From assembly GCA_964561145.1 (NCBI GenBank), contig CAZLNZ010000002.1, forward strand, positions 62,001-126,000: a stretch of DNA of 64,000 bases. The letters run 5' to 3'. Below are positions 10,461 to 21,100 of the stretch, in pieces. A program made the position numbers and the translations under genes. This stretch comes from RUG14300 sp964561145. GTDB lineage: Bacteria; Bacillota; Clostridia; Christensenellales; CAG-1252. Below the pieces are notes generated by a model. It was not told the DNA's origin. It saw nothing but the letters and a program-made list of their open reading frames with translations, and ran no database searches. Numbering within the stretch: position 1 is the first letter of the stretch; every line of letters starts with the position of its first letter.

Positions 10461-10505
10461 AATTATTATATTATCATGAAAAACAACGCCCGTATATAGG
10501 GTTTC

Positions 10506-10531
10506 GGCTGTCGAGAATATTCCCGACAGCC
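10506..10531. other. Perfect hairpin with U-run on the opposite strand
   Basis: GGCTGTCG-A-GAATATTC-C-CGACAGCC forms an almost uninterrupted hairpin. On the plus strand it is followed by TTTAGTTTTTTTT, the form of an intrinsic terminator, but all genes here are minus-strand. On the minus strand the run of A comes before the stem and CGAAACCC after it, so it would terminate poorly for the gene ending at 10552. Confidence 0.6.
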
Positions 10532-10551
10532 TTTAGTTTTTTTTATTTCGA

Positions 10552-13500
10552 TTAGTTAATCTTAAATACTTTTTCTGCGGAGAATACAGAATAATCGCTG
10601 AATTTCTCAGTTGCATCTCCTATTGCTATAATGTAAACCTTAATGCTATAATCGACTCTCTTTTCACAGTAGTCACTAAAATCAATACTTACACCTTGAT
10701 TATTAGAACCGCTTAAGAAGACCTCGTCAGTCATTATAGCCTCAGCATCTCCAACCTTGTAAAGCTCGTATCTTACGGCATACCTTGCTGCCGACACATA
10801 GCCTTTAAACTGGATTTCTTTTTGCATTCCGTCTCCGACGAGAGTAATCTCGGAAACGTTGTTCAAGTAATTGAGAGTTCCCGTGCTGCTACAATACTTA
10901 CTGCTTAAATAATACACGGTCGTTCCCGGTGCATATACATAGGATCCGTCATCGTTTACTTTATCAACACCGAAGTAGTTACCTGCATAGGCGACCTCTA
11001 TAGTACTGGTTCCTCTTGTTGCATCCTTATAGACCAAAATGTTATCGATAGAATATAGCGTAGTTCCGCCGATTCTAAAGATATAACCATATCCGTGTTG
11101 ATTGGGTTTAACATTTGCCTGTATAGCTATTTTTCCTTCCTTGTTGAAGGATATCGAGAAAGCTCTTCCGTCTACAACCTCAGGTGCGTCCATTTCCTTG
11201 ACCATTTGAACGAAACGTACCTTGTTGGAGGAAATTGTATGATCTCCGTTTTCGTTTATAGCTCCGTCCGAGCCGGACACCCAGAATTCAACAACGTTTC
11301 TTCCTGCCACGGTAAATCTAGGAGTAAAGGTATACTCACGCTCTCCTACCTCTCCCTTTCCGGCTTTGGGTTCTACGGTATATTCGTTTTCACCGATCTT
11401 AATATTATACTTTGTCGCACCTACAATTTCCTTCCAGTAATATACATCACAAAGCTCGGTATTAGCTGTCCCATTAGAATAATCGTCTGGAGAAACCTTT
11501 TTTACCATAACATTCATCGAATCAAGCTTTTTGAAGGTAAAGACGTCGGACCATTCTCCGTCGAACAGAGAAACGTCATCGCCCTTTGCTCTGATTTTTA
11601 CAGAGTATTCACCATTTGCCCAATTTGAAATATCGATACTTGTATTCAACGAGATTTCGGTTGAGCCGTTAATTTCGGCTTCATATCTTACCGCATTTCC
11701 TACCGAGTTCCAACTGATATAGTCATCTGTAACGCTGATTCCGCTGGTCACGGCGAGTTGCCTAAAGGTTACAATACTGCTATTTTCAGAGTCAAAGCTA
11801 TAAAGTTCTCCCGGTTGAAGATCTTTGCCCTTGTTACCTAGAGCTACTATTGTAACAGCACAACCGCCTTCATTGATCTGATTGTAATACTCGGGGGCAT
11901 CGTCTCTGAGACCGAAGCTAGGTTCTGTAACGATATAGTCATTACCTACCGTTCCGTCACCAAAGGAGAAAAGTACCTTGTAGCCAGTTGCTCCTTCCAC
12001 AGGAGTCCATTGAACGGTACCGTCTACCATGCGAATATCCTTGGGATAGTCAAGTTTCAATAGACTCAAGGTTGAGCTAACCTCACTTGACAAAATAATG
12101 GTTTGATTTTCATTATTTCCATTGGAAAACTCAAGAAGCTTCGGGTTGCTTTCCGTATTGCTTTCTATCATAGCCCCCAACTCGCTTTGAGCATAGACAC
12201 TTATGGAATGCTCACCGCTATCAAGGGTATCGGAAAGTGATATACTACATTTATCTTCATTATATGTGCTTCCTGCGATATAGGCAACATATCTCTTTAT
12301 AGCCTCGCTACTATATCCGTTATTGCTTCCCTTGATTTTCTCACTAACGGGAGCCGGCATTTCCCAAGTTATAGTTCCGTTTGCAGTGATTGCGACATTT
12401 CTGGGAGTTCCCAGCTTAACCATAGAGAATTGGACCTTTTCTAAAGCATCAAGAACAAGACTTTCACCGACCATGGCTTTATCGGATATCGTCTCAATAG
12501 AAATGTTATAGGTTCTCTCATCATAGGTATAGGGATTGGGAACTATAAATTCATTAGAGATTGTTGAACTTATTTCAACACCGTCCAACTTCAATACGTA
12601 CTTGAGTTCGAGCTGTTTACCATATACGGGCGCATTGATCTTCAATTTGAGATAGGAGGATGTTGTATTTGTATCGGGTACAAGGGAAAGTTCCACAGAA
12701 GGTATGGCACCCAAACGGAAGACCTTAAATGCGGTACTGTAACCGCTTGAACTATACCCTATATCAGCCTTAGGAATTGCCCTTGCAACTATCTCATATT
12801 CACCTGCCTCATCGAAGTAAGACCTAATGGCATTATTCTCATCTGTATAAGTTACGTCAAGACCAAAGGATATGCTCTTAGCACTTTGATACTTAACAAG
12901 TGGAGACCGAGTCTCGTCATCGATCTTGCTAACCGTAATTTCAATTTGGTCGGTGTTATCGCCTGTGATATTGTCGAAAATAATCTGACCGTTCTCATAA
13001 CGAATAACGGGGGCCTGAAGCATTCTAAAGTAAACAGCATCACTCCAGTTTCTATCATTGTAAATATAATCCTCTTCAGGTTCCGGACGAACCTGAACAT
13101 ATAAGGATTCCGAATAAACGTTGACGATGTATTCGGTATTATAGCTTGTATAAATCTCAGAACCTATCCTTATCGAATATTGTTTAGCGTTATTAACAGG
13201 GTCAAAGGAGATCTTTCCGTCAGAAACCTTAACATTGCTTACTCGATCCAGTTTTATATACTTTCTAGCACCGCTAACCAACGAAGAATAACAATCCGCT
13301 TTATCTATCACGGCTTGAAGTCTAACCTCCATTCCATTCGTAAGATCTAAATCGCTTGCAGAAACCGAAGTATCGAAGAATGTGGAATTTGTTTCAAACT
13401 CGACATCGTTAATCCATATCTTATAATGGGGATCTTCACCGTTAAAGTTGACTGCAGTCCAATTAAGCTTGGCGGACATTGTACTATTGTTCTCGTTTTG

Positions 13501-14118
13501 CTCAAAGGAATAATTGCTTACAACAGGTGTGGAAAGAATGAGTGCACTCTTCTCCTCACTCCAATCGGAATAATAAAACTCGTGATCGTCAGAGATTCTG
13601 GGACGAATGGTTATGGTATGAAGAACACCGCTTTCGCAAGCATAATTTGTTTCCCTTGTAGGAGCTACGTGTTTGTTATCGATAACAACATCGTAAACAA
13701 TATCACCGTAATCGGCATATTGGGTAGCACTTTCGCTCCAATCGAATTTCCCATCAACAACATTTACAGAGAAAGGAGATATCTTTTTAAACTTAAAAGT
13801 TTCATCTACCTCGACTTCTTTGCCCTCCGCCTCAACGGTAACCTCGAATTCATCATTCTCCGCTTCCTCCTCGTTAAGGTCGACTATAACCCTTCCGTCG
13901 GAGACAGACACGGCTTTTTTTGCCTTATTAACGAAAACCTTATAGGAATCACCCACACTGTCAACTATTGAGTCGAGATTCCAAGAAAGGCTTCCATCGC
14001 TATAGGAAAGTCCTGTAAGGGGGACCTTCGTGGTTTTGCAACCGGTAAGAATACCGATAGCTGCGGTAATAAGTACTATACTTAATAGGATAACTAAAAA
14101 CTTATTGATTTTTTTCAT
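10552..14118 (-). CDS. Large fibronectin-like surface lipoprotein (1188 aa)
   Basis: I place the start at the ATG encoding MKKINKF, which has GGGGGAG about seven bases upstream; a GTG six codons earlier overlaps the previous stop and looks unused. The N-terminus is a signal peptide with lipobox ILTGC. The rest consists of repeated beta-rich units with cores such as W-x-P-V-x-x-A-x-x-Y-x-V and closings like FRxL, similar to fibronectin-III or immunoglobulin-like surface repeats. No enzyme motif, cell-wall anchor or transmembrane tail is visible. The upstream lipoprotein gene ends 17 bases before this ATG, which supports co-transcription. Function unknown; extracellular and lipid-anchored is the safe statement. 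Confidence 0.82.
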   Translation of the reverse strand: MKKINKFLVILLSIVLITAAIGILTGCKTTKVPLTGLSYSDGSLSWNLDSIVDSVGDSYKVFVNKAKKAVSVSDGRVIVDLNEEEAENDEFEVTVEAEGKEVEVDETFKFKKISPFSVNVVDGKFDWSESATQYADYGDIVYDVVIDNKHVAPTRETNYACESGVLHTITIRPRISDDHEFYYSDWSEEKSALILSTPVVSNYSFEQNENNSTMSAKLNWTAVNFNGEDPHYKIWINDVEFETNSTFFDTSVSASDLDLTNGMEVRLQAVIDKADCYSSLVSGARKYIKLDRVSNVKVSDGKISFDPVNNAKQYSIRIGSEIYTSYNTEYIVNVYSESLYVQVRPEPEEDYIYNDRNWSDAVYFRMLQAPVIRYENGQIIFDNITGDNTDQIEITVSKIDDETRSPLVKYQSAKSISFGLDVTYTDENNAIRSYFDEAGEYEIVARAIPKADIGYSSSGYSTAFKVFRLGAIPSVELSLVPDTNTTSSYLKLKINAPVYGKQLELKYVLKLDGVEISSTISNEFIVPNPYTYDERTYNISIETISDKAMVGESLVLDALEKVQFSMVKLGTPRNVAITANGTITWEMPAPVSEKIKGSNNGYSSEAIKRYVAYIAGSTYNEDKCSISLSDTLDSGEHSISVYAQSELGAMIESNTESNPKLLEFSNGNNENQTIILSSEVSSTLSLLKLDYPKDIRMVDGTVQWTPVEGATGYKVLFSFGDGTVGNDYIVTEPSFGLRDDAPEYYNQINEGGCAVTIVALGNKGKDLQPGELYSFDSENSSIVTFRQLAVTSGISVTDDYISWNSVGNAVRYEAEINGSTEISLNTSIDISNWANGEYSVKIRAKGDDVSLFDGEWSDVFTFKKLDSMNVMVKKVSPDDYSNGTANTELCDVYYWKEIVGATKYNIKIGENEYTVEPKAGKGEVGEREYTFTPRFTVAGRNVVEFWVSGSDGAINENGDHTISSNKVRFVQMVKEMDAPEVVDGRAFSISFNKEGKIAIQANVKPNQHGYGYIFRIGGTTLYSIDNILVYKDATRGTSTIEVAYAGNYFGVDKVNDDGSYVYAPGTTVYYLSSKYCSSTGTLNYLNNVSEITLVGDGMQKEIQFKGYVSAARYAVRYELYKVGDAEAIMTDEVFLSGSNNQGVSIDFSDYCEKRVDYSIKVYIIAIGDATEKFSDYSVFSAEKVFKIN

Positions 14119-14135
14119 TTCTCGTCTCCCCCTCA

Positions 14136-17100
14136 CTAGTTATTAATAGTAAATGTCTTTGTGGTAATTTGACCTGCAATTATTAGATTTTCAGGTTGAC
14201 TTTGTACCTCGATTATTACGCTAACCCAATATGCATTTTCCGGTATGCTAATATCAATAGAAGACTTTTCACCGGATGCCATTACGGTTACTGTTTGACC
14301 GCCTGCAACCTCATCGTAGCTAACCTCTGCCTTCATTACTCCGTCGACCTCAACCCACTTAACGGAAGCCGTATAGAAAGAGTATGTTATCTTATACTCA
14401 ACATCCTTTGCACTGTCAAAGCTTATGTGGTACCCTCCAACCTCTTCGGTTTGGTCCAAGATTACATTATCATAGGAGCTTGCGGCGATAACCCGTATTG
14501 TCTTAGACGAGGTGTAATCGCTGTCTAGATAATACACCAAGTTTTCATCGCCATTCTTTACGATGCTACCATAGTTATCACCTGCGGCACAGATCTTAAC
14601 CTCGAAGTTTCCTGCATAGCTAGCAGGGACATCTAAAACGGCAACACTGTTGACATCCTTTTCCACAAAATAATCGACTCCGCCAATATTTACGTTGTAA
14701 CCGCAGCCCAAGTTATTAAACTTGCCGTTCTTGTTTATTGTAATACGGAAATACTTATAGCCCGACTCATCTTCAACGCCATTCTTTAAGGTTATAGCAC
14801 TTATTTCAAAGCAATCATCGCTAGGGGTTTCAAGCTTTGCCATTGTTAAGCTATATCTATAAGCGAATGATGTCAATGTTGTTTCCTCGTCTCCGACTGC
14901 CGAAATCTCTACTGTAGCAGTATATCCGTTCATACCGAATATAGCAGGATTATAATCTGAAATAGAACCTCTTTCCACGTCCGCTTCTCCGGTAGTCTCG
15001 TTTGTGAACACCAAATAAGAGTTACTATACTTATCAACAAGCTTTTTATCTACATCATAGACGTTGATTGTAACTTGATAATTAACTGCAAGAGTGACGC
15101 GTGACCAAGACATGTGACCGGTATTCTGATCGACAACAACCTCGGGAGTGGCTAGTCTTCTAACGTTTAAAGCGTTACTGAAATTTGAATCGATATAGTA
15201 TTGACGAATGTCCGCATCAATTGTGTCCTCATCGAGATAATTATTTCTAATTCCCCTGATACGGAAAGAATGAGATATTTGTTTACCATTATATTTTGCA
15301 TAATACTCTTCGGTAAGGTTATGTCTAAAAGTATTTTGCTCGATTGCGGCAATTCTCTCTTCTCCGTCATAAACCTCATAAAAATCCGCATAATCGATTC
15401 TACCCCAGCTTACACACTCTGCATTTGCTTCAACGGTCGAAGGATCATCTAATCTCTTTAAAGTGATTGTTTTAGAGTACTCTGAATCAAGTACATATAC
15501 ATTATTCTTTGCCAAAAGATCGCCTACCGCCTTAACTACGAATCTAACGGGAGAGGAGGCGGGAATAAATTGAGCATAATCCTCAACATTAAAGGAATTA
15601 CCGAGGGAATTATTCTCCAAGCCGATGCTTTCGGTATGATCGCCTATTGCAATTTGATAGGAGCTAGGATTGTAAACATAATCGTCAGCCTCGAAGGGGA
15701 TATAATCCCACACAACGGCAAGATTGGAATCATTCTTTTCTACTCTTGCATTGGTAGGAGTGGCAAGTTTAACTACGGTTAATGCATTGGAATAGTTACT
15801 GCTTACGATAATATTGTTATTACCGAGTGCGGCAACATAAACCTCATATCTTCCGGGTTGTGTAATCTTATTGGTTACATCGAAAGTTGTATCGTAAACG
15901 GTATAGACTTGGGATAAATCCGAAGGCTTATGATGCTCTGTGCCCGATTCGATGCACTTGATGTAAATCTTGTATCCGCTGTTTTGATTTACGGCATTCC
16001 AGGTAAGATTACCGTCTGCACCGATTCTAATGTCAGAAGGTGTAGCTAACTTCGTAATTTCAATTGCTTGACTAAAGTTACTATTTAGAACCACAATTCC
16101 TTTTTCCGCATCGTAAGACTTTGTTTCATCAACTTTAGCATAGATATACAATGTATCCTTTCTTCCGCTTGCACCTGAAATAAGTGTGTTTATTGTGAAG
16201 TACTTATCCCAGCTATCATCCTTTGAATCGATGATATCTATGGTTCCGAATTCTTTATTTTCTGCAAAATCAATACTTCCGTCCTCTTCTTGACCGATAT
16301 ATTGACCATCATATCTATGAGAAATCTCATAATACGTAGCGTAATCTACAGTGTTGAAATAGAATTGTAGCTCGGGATTGTCAAAACCCGCGCTTGCTCC
16401 GCTAAACTCCTTCGAGGGGTCTGTTCTGCCGGTAGAACCCTCACTAGCAAAACCATAGGCTAAAGCATCGGAATTGCTTATAACGGTATATCTTTCGGGA
16501 GCGGGAAGAACGATTATCTTAATAGAATTACTTGCATTGCTTCCCTGCCTGTTATTAGCATCAGAAGCCTGATTTGTATTATAGTTTGCATAAACACATA
16601 CAGAATACTCTCCGCTTTGTGTGGAATTATCTTGATTGAATGACCAAATAAGCTTATCGTTTCCGTCAAGGGAGATAAGTTGAACCTTTTCTTTATACGT
16701 CAATCTAACGGAATAACCGCTTGCGCCGGGTACAGAATCCCATGCAATCGAATTTTCGCTCCAACGAATTTCGGGAGCAGAAATCATGACGACCAAGACT
16801 TCCTCCCAACTGGAGTAGGAAACTATATCGCTCTCCTCAACCGAGTTGATTTCGGGACGAACAGCCACCTTGTATTGAACCGTCTGACGATTTTCCAAAG
16901 GAATAAGTGTTCCGTCCTCATTGGTATAGGTTTTTGCATAAATCTCTTGTAAGCCGTCATAGTAAGGAACGGTAACAGTGGTAACCTCATGAATGATTAC
17001 ATTATCCTCGGATTTTTCTTCTGTAACTCTAACATTATATTGGGTAGCATTTGCATTAGGAACCCAAGAAACCGTGGAGTACTCTACCCTTAGATTATCG

Positions 17101-17993
17101 ACGTCATCAAGCTTTGTGAACTTACGAACGGCAGCCCTTGATGACAAAATGTCATTTGCTAAATTTCCCATCGAAACAACGGTAAGAGAGAAAGTTTCAG
17201 GACTCTCGAGATATACATAGGTATGAGGCTCTTCGGGATCGGGGTTTGCATTTTGATTTTTGAAGGCAGCACCGTTTATGTCCACGGTATCTAAAGATAA
17301 ATTATCCTCTTCACTAACCTTAAAAGAGGTTGCGCTATCTGCGTGCCAGGTTATTAAATGATGATCGGGATCATATTCAAAATCGTGAGGTGTTTCCAAA
17401 ACAGTAACCACCTTCTCCGTCCATTTGGAATATGTATTCTTAACAGTACTTGCAGGTTTTACCTTAAAAGTACATTTACCTGCTGCATCCTCACCGATAG
17501 GGAAGGAAAGACTCGAGCTTGCATCATATTTTGCCTTTACTCCGTTGAAATCCGTTTCATAGTACTCAACGTTGTTTGACGGAGCATTCCAACTAAAATG
17601 ATAAAGACCTGATAAACTTTCTCTATCACTTACAAAGACTTGATCGATTTTCTTGAGATAAGTAAAATCGGCTATTCCGTTTGTCTCTGCATTACAATGC
17701 TCCTCATTGTTTGCACACGCCAAGATGGATACGGAAAAGTTATCTTCTCTATCGAGGGGCATACAAGTAACTCCGTTTCCGACCTCATATTCTACACCTT
17801 CGATGGACACCTTGTAGCTTACGGCACCCTCAACTGCATCCCAAGACAGGGTTTCGCCGTCGTATTGGATACTCTCTCCGTCGACAGGATCTAAGGGAGT
17901 TGGTCCTTTATTGTCTTTACAGCCTACAGAGATGATCGAGCAAACAACCAAAAGTGTGGCAATAATTGCTATGATTGTAAATTTGTGTTTCAT
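14136..17993 (-). CDS. Large fibronectin-like surface lipoprotein (1285 aa)
   Basis: The start ATG (MKHKF) is preceded by AGGAGGAACCAA, a near-perfect ribosome site. The signal peptide ends in the lipobox ISVGC. The body is a chain of beta-sandwich units with recurrent W-D-x-V-x-x-A-x-x-Y-x-V cores and linkers of the KLxxP type, the same architecture as the two downstream lipoproteins but with strongly diverged sequence. No catalytic motif or sortase signal is seen. The gene is about 109 bases downstream of the 1327-residue lipoprotein gene and 17 bases ahead of the next one. Adhesin-like or glycan-contacting roles are possible but not shown. Confidence 0.82.
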   Translation of the reverse strand: MKHKFTIIAIIATLLVVCSIISVGCKDNKGPTPLDPVDGESIQYDGETLSWDAVEGAVSYKVSIEGVEYEVGNGVTCMPLDREDNFSVSILACANNEEHCNAETNGIADFTYLKKIDQVFVSDRESLSGLYHFSWNAPSNNVEYYETDFNGVKAKYDASSSLSFPIGEDAAGKCTFKVKPASTVKNTYSKWTEKVVTVLETPHDFEYDPDHHLITWHADSATSFKVSEEDNLSLDTVDINGAAFKNQNANPDPEEPHTYVYLESPETFSLTVVSMGNLANDILSSRAAVRKFTKLDDVDNLRVEYSTVSWVPNANATQYNVRVTEEKSEDNVIIHEVTTVTVPYYDGLQEIYAKTYTNEDGTLIPLENRQTVQYKVAVRPEINSVEESDIVSYSSWEEVLVVMISAPEIRWSENSIAWDSVPGASGYSVRLTYKEKVQLISLDGNDKLIWSFNQDNSTQSGEYSVCVYANYNTNQASDANNRQGSNASNSIKIIVLPAPERYTVISNSDALAYGFASEGSTGRTDPSKEFSGASAGFDNPELQFYFNTVDYATYYEISHRYDGQYIGQEEDGSIDFAENKEFGTIDIIDSKDDSWDKYFTINTLISGASGRKDTLYIYAKVDETKSYDAEKGIVVLNSNFSQAIEITKLATPSDIRIGADGNLTWNAVNQNSGYKIYIKCIESGTEHHKPSDLSQVYTVYDTTFDVTNKITQPGRYEVYVAALGNNNIIVSSNYSNALTVVKLATPTNARVEKNDSNLAVVWDYIPFEADDYVYNPSSYQIAIGDHTESIGLENNSLGNSFNVEDYAQFIPASSPVRFVVKAVGDLLAKNNVYVLDSEYSKTITLKRLDDPSTVEANAECVSWGRIDYADFYEVYDGEERIAAIEQNTFRHNLTEEYYAKYNGKQISHSFRIRGIRNNYLDEDTIDADIRQYYIDSNFSNALNVRRLATPEVVVDQNTGHMSWSRVTLAVNYQVTINVYDVDKKLVDKYSNSYLVFTNETTGEADVERGSISDYNPAIFGMNGYTATVEISAVGDEETTLTSFAYRYSLTMAKLETPSDDCFEISAITLKNGVEDESGYKYFRITINKNGKFNNLGCGYNVNIGGVDYFVEKDVNSVAVLDVPASYAGNFEVKICAAGDNYGSIVKNGDENLVYYLDSDYTSSKTIRVIAASSYDNVILDQTEEVGGYHISFDSAKDVEYKITYSFYTASVKWVEVDGVMKAEVSYDEVAGGQTVTVMASGEKSSIDISIPENAYWVSVIIEVQSQPENLIIAGQITTKTFTINN

Positions 17994-18102
17994 TTGGTTC
18001 CTCCTATACCATATAGTCAGGTTCGCAAAAGCGATTATGTTATTTGGGTTGATTTATATATAGCCGATTTATATCTTAAAGAACACCTTTAAGGCTTATT
18101 TT

Positions 18103-21100
18103 TTACAGTAAGAATATTGCAAGGAAAATTTCAATGATTGCAACAAGGATATTTAGAAAAGACAATGCATTGCAATATGGACGAAGGGTATCGTCATAGC
18201 CTTTTTTGCGTATGCATACAATGAAAATCATCAATACCGAAAAGACTAGTACAACAGCGGCAATAAGTATCGTCATTATCTGCGATACACACTTAAAAAT
18301 TGCCAATATTACTACGGTTATTAATCCTGCCAAGCCCAAAAAATTGGTTGTTAATGCAATGCCACCGTAAGATTTTCCGTTGACTTTAACTAAAAACGTT
18401 ATAAAGGACAGCACACCGAGAAGGATAATCGGCACAAAAAGAGCAAGTAATATCTGCCAAGTAAGGGATACCCTTACCTTGTACTCAACAGATTCTATAG
18501 AGTAAGCCTCTCCGCATACACCGTTAAAGCTTGAAAGACTATCTCCGTTATATCCGATAACGCCTTCGCTAACACAAGGGAAGTAATCACCGTACTCACT
18601 GTAGAACTCGACTTTAATATTCTCAACCCTTCCGTAGTTTGCAACGATAAGAGCCTTATATTCGCCGTTAACGATACGATAATTAGAAATCGTAAAACCT
18701 TCCCCTTGCAATTCGCCATAGAAGGTGTTAACAGGAGTAAAAGAAGCACCTTTCAGGTTGATATTTCCGGCAAGTCTGTATTTTAATACGCTGCCGTCTA
18801 GCCCTCTGAGTTGTTCCTTCGTTGTCAAGGCATAAGTGTTATCCAAACATTGGTACAAAAACTCTCCGCTCTTAAGCGTAGGCATTGAATTTGAGGCAAA
18901 CTGCCAAAGCACACTCTCGTTACCTAGCAATTCCCTTTGCCAAGAGCTTGTCAATGCTTTAGCAGGAGTAACTCTTATTATATTCTTATTAGAATAGGTG
19001 GAAATGTCGTCCTTTTGGTAAACGTTATCAAACCTTCCGCCATTACTGTCATAATCGTCCTCCCAAGACGATACACCATAAATAGAGCAATCTGATAAAG
19101 AATAGCCAAGATAACCGTTATTATTTCCTACCAATCCGCCTGCAGCGGTACTTCTCGCTTGTATAACATCAATGGAACCTTCAATGATTGCCCTGTAAAT
19201 ATTTCCGTAGTTAATACCCACAGCACCGCCAACGTTTATTCTACTCTTCGAGCTAATACCGTTCATGCTACCTTTAAAGAGCACGTTTGACAGCAACCCT
19301 TCGGTCGAAACCTTTCCTGCAATTCCACCGACATTAAGTAACTTATTTACATCCAAATTGATTCCGATTAAACCCGTAGTAAAGGAAGAGGCAATAACAC
19401 TTCCCTTTTCAAGTGAACCGACGATTCCGCCAATCGAGGCATTACCGTTGACGGCAACGAGGTTAATATCACCGATAACGGTTACACCCTCTATTATTCC
19501 GTTAAGCTTACCTGCCACGCTTCCAAGATATACAGCCTGAGAGGTGGTCGAGCTCTTTATACTTATGTTTGACAATATAAGATTACGAACCGTGCCCGTA
19601 ACCGATGAGAAAAATCCGTAGATATCTTCGTTGTTTTGTGAAATATTAACATTTTCAATCGTATAGCCGTTACCGTCAAAAATGCCCGAGAACTCTCCGT
19701 TCAAGCCCCACGGCCGCCAGAGCTCACCATTAAGATCAATGTCCCCCAATAAGAGAAAATTCGCTTTAGTGTTCTCTAAAGCATACTTTAGCAGTTCTTC
19801 TTTGTTTGATATACCGATATAGACGTTGCCCGACTGATCCACATATTCATATTTCTTTTTGTTACACCAAATACACCCGTAGTTAATTTGTGTTATTTTA
19901 GGTGAAATAGCCGATTTTGAAGAGGTGGACCAGCTATGCTCCTTTAGTTCCTCCTTCAAATAATCCTTTTTGGTGGTTTCACATACACTGCATTTGGAGA
20001 GAATATAGCCTTGGACACAGGTCGTCTCTTGGGTATAGTATTCTTCAAAATTATGGTCACCTATCACATTCTCGATCTTTTCAGTGTTGCAGACAGAACA
20101 GGTATATTTCACCTTGCCGTATTCACGACAGTTACCTTTATTTTCAATCACGCCTTCGCCGAATGTGTGTGCCATAGTCGGTTCTATTATGACCGTTTCG
20201 CAAACACTACAAACTTGTCCCTTACATGCGGGATAGTTTTCTTCGTAGGTATGCCCTTTAATCGGGGTTTCGGTTCCATCAATAATGTCCTTTTTTGTAA
20301 AACCGCACTCTTGACAGGTTGATATCTTGAAAGAATATCCTCCAAGTACGCAAGTTGCCTCTACGACTCCCTCGGTTACAACAAATGTGTGCCTGTGAAC
20401 AGTCTCACGTTCCTGAGGAAGTCCGTCGACATATGTCCAATAATTTTTACTGTCAGGATTATCTTTGTTACTATCGACATAAAACCAGATGCTGTATTTT
20501 TCAAAATCCAAACCGTGATTTTGTGTTATAGATGTTGTCGTAACGTCTTTTCCTAAATAGATCTTCTTCAATGAAGTACAGCCGCTAAAGGCATCGATTC
20601 CGATCGATATAACGGAAGAAGGAATCACAATAGCTTCAAGAGAAGCATACTCCTTAAATTGTTCTCTTACTATTGTCTCGACCGTGTCGGGAATTATAAT
20701 CAACGTTCTCTCAATCTCGTCACCGCAGTGATCGCATTTTTCCGTTTTGTCATACCAGTTGGTAACGGAATAGCTGTGGCCTTTAGGTTCTGCCCATTCT
20801 TCATCGGAAGCATCCTTTGTATCGAGGATCTTGCCGCAGACCTCACACACGTAAGCATAATAGCCAGCCTCGGTACAAGTGTTGTGTGGGACGACTTTAA
20901 TCGGATCTGCTTTTTTTGTATGGGTGGCATTCTCGTCGTCTATAGCGTGCTTTTTAAAAACTGCAGTAAGAGTGATTTCCTTTGTTGTCTGAGGTCTGTT
21001 TGCAAAATCGAAGGGAATCTTTTCGTCATCCGCTTGCCAGTAACTGAAAACCATACCCTCGGGAACAACCCCCAGAGATCCATCCTTAATCTCTTGAGCA

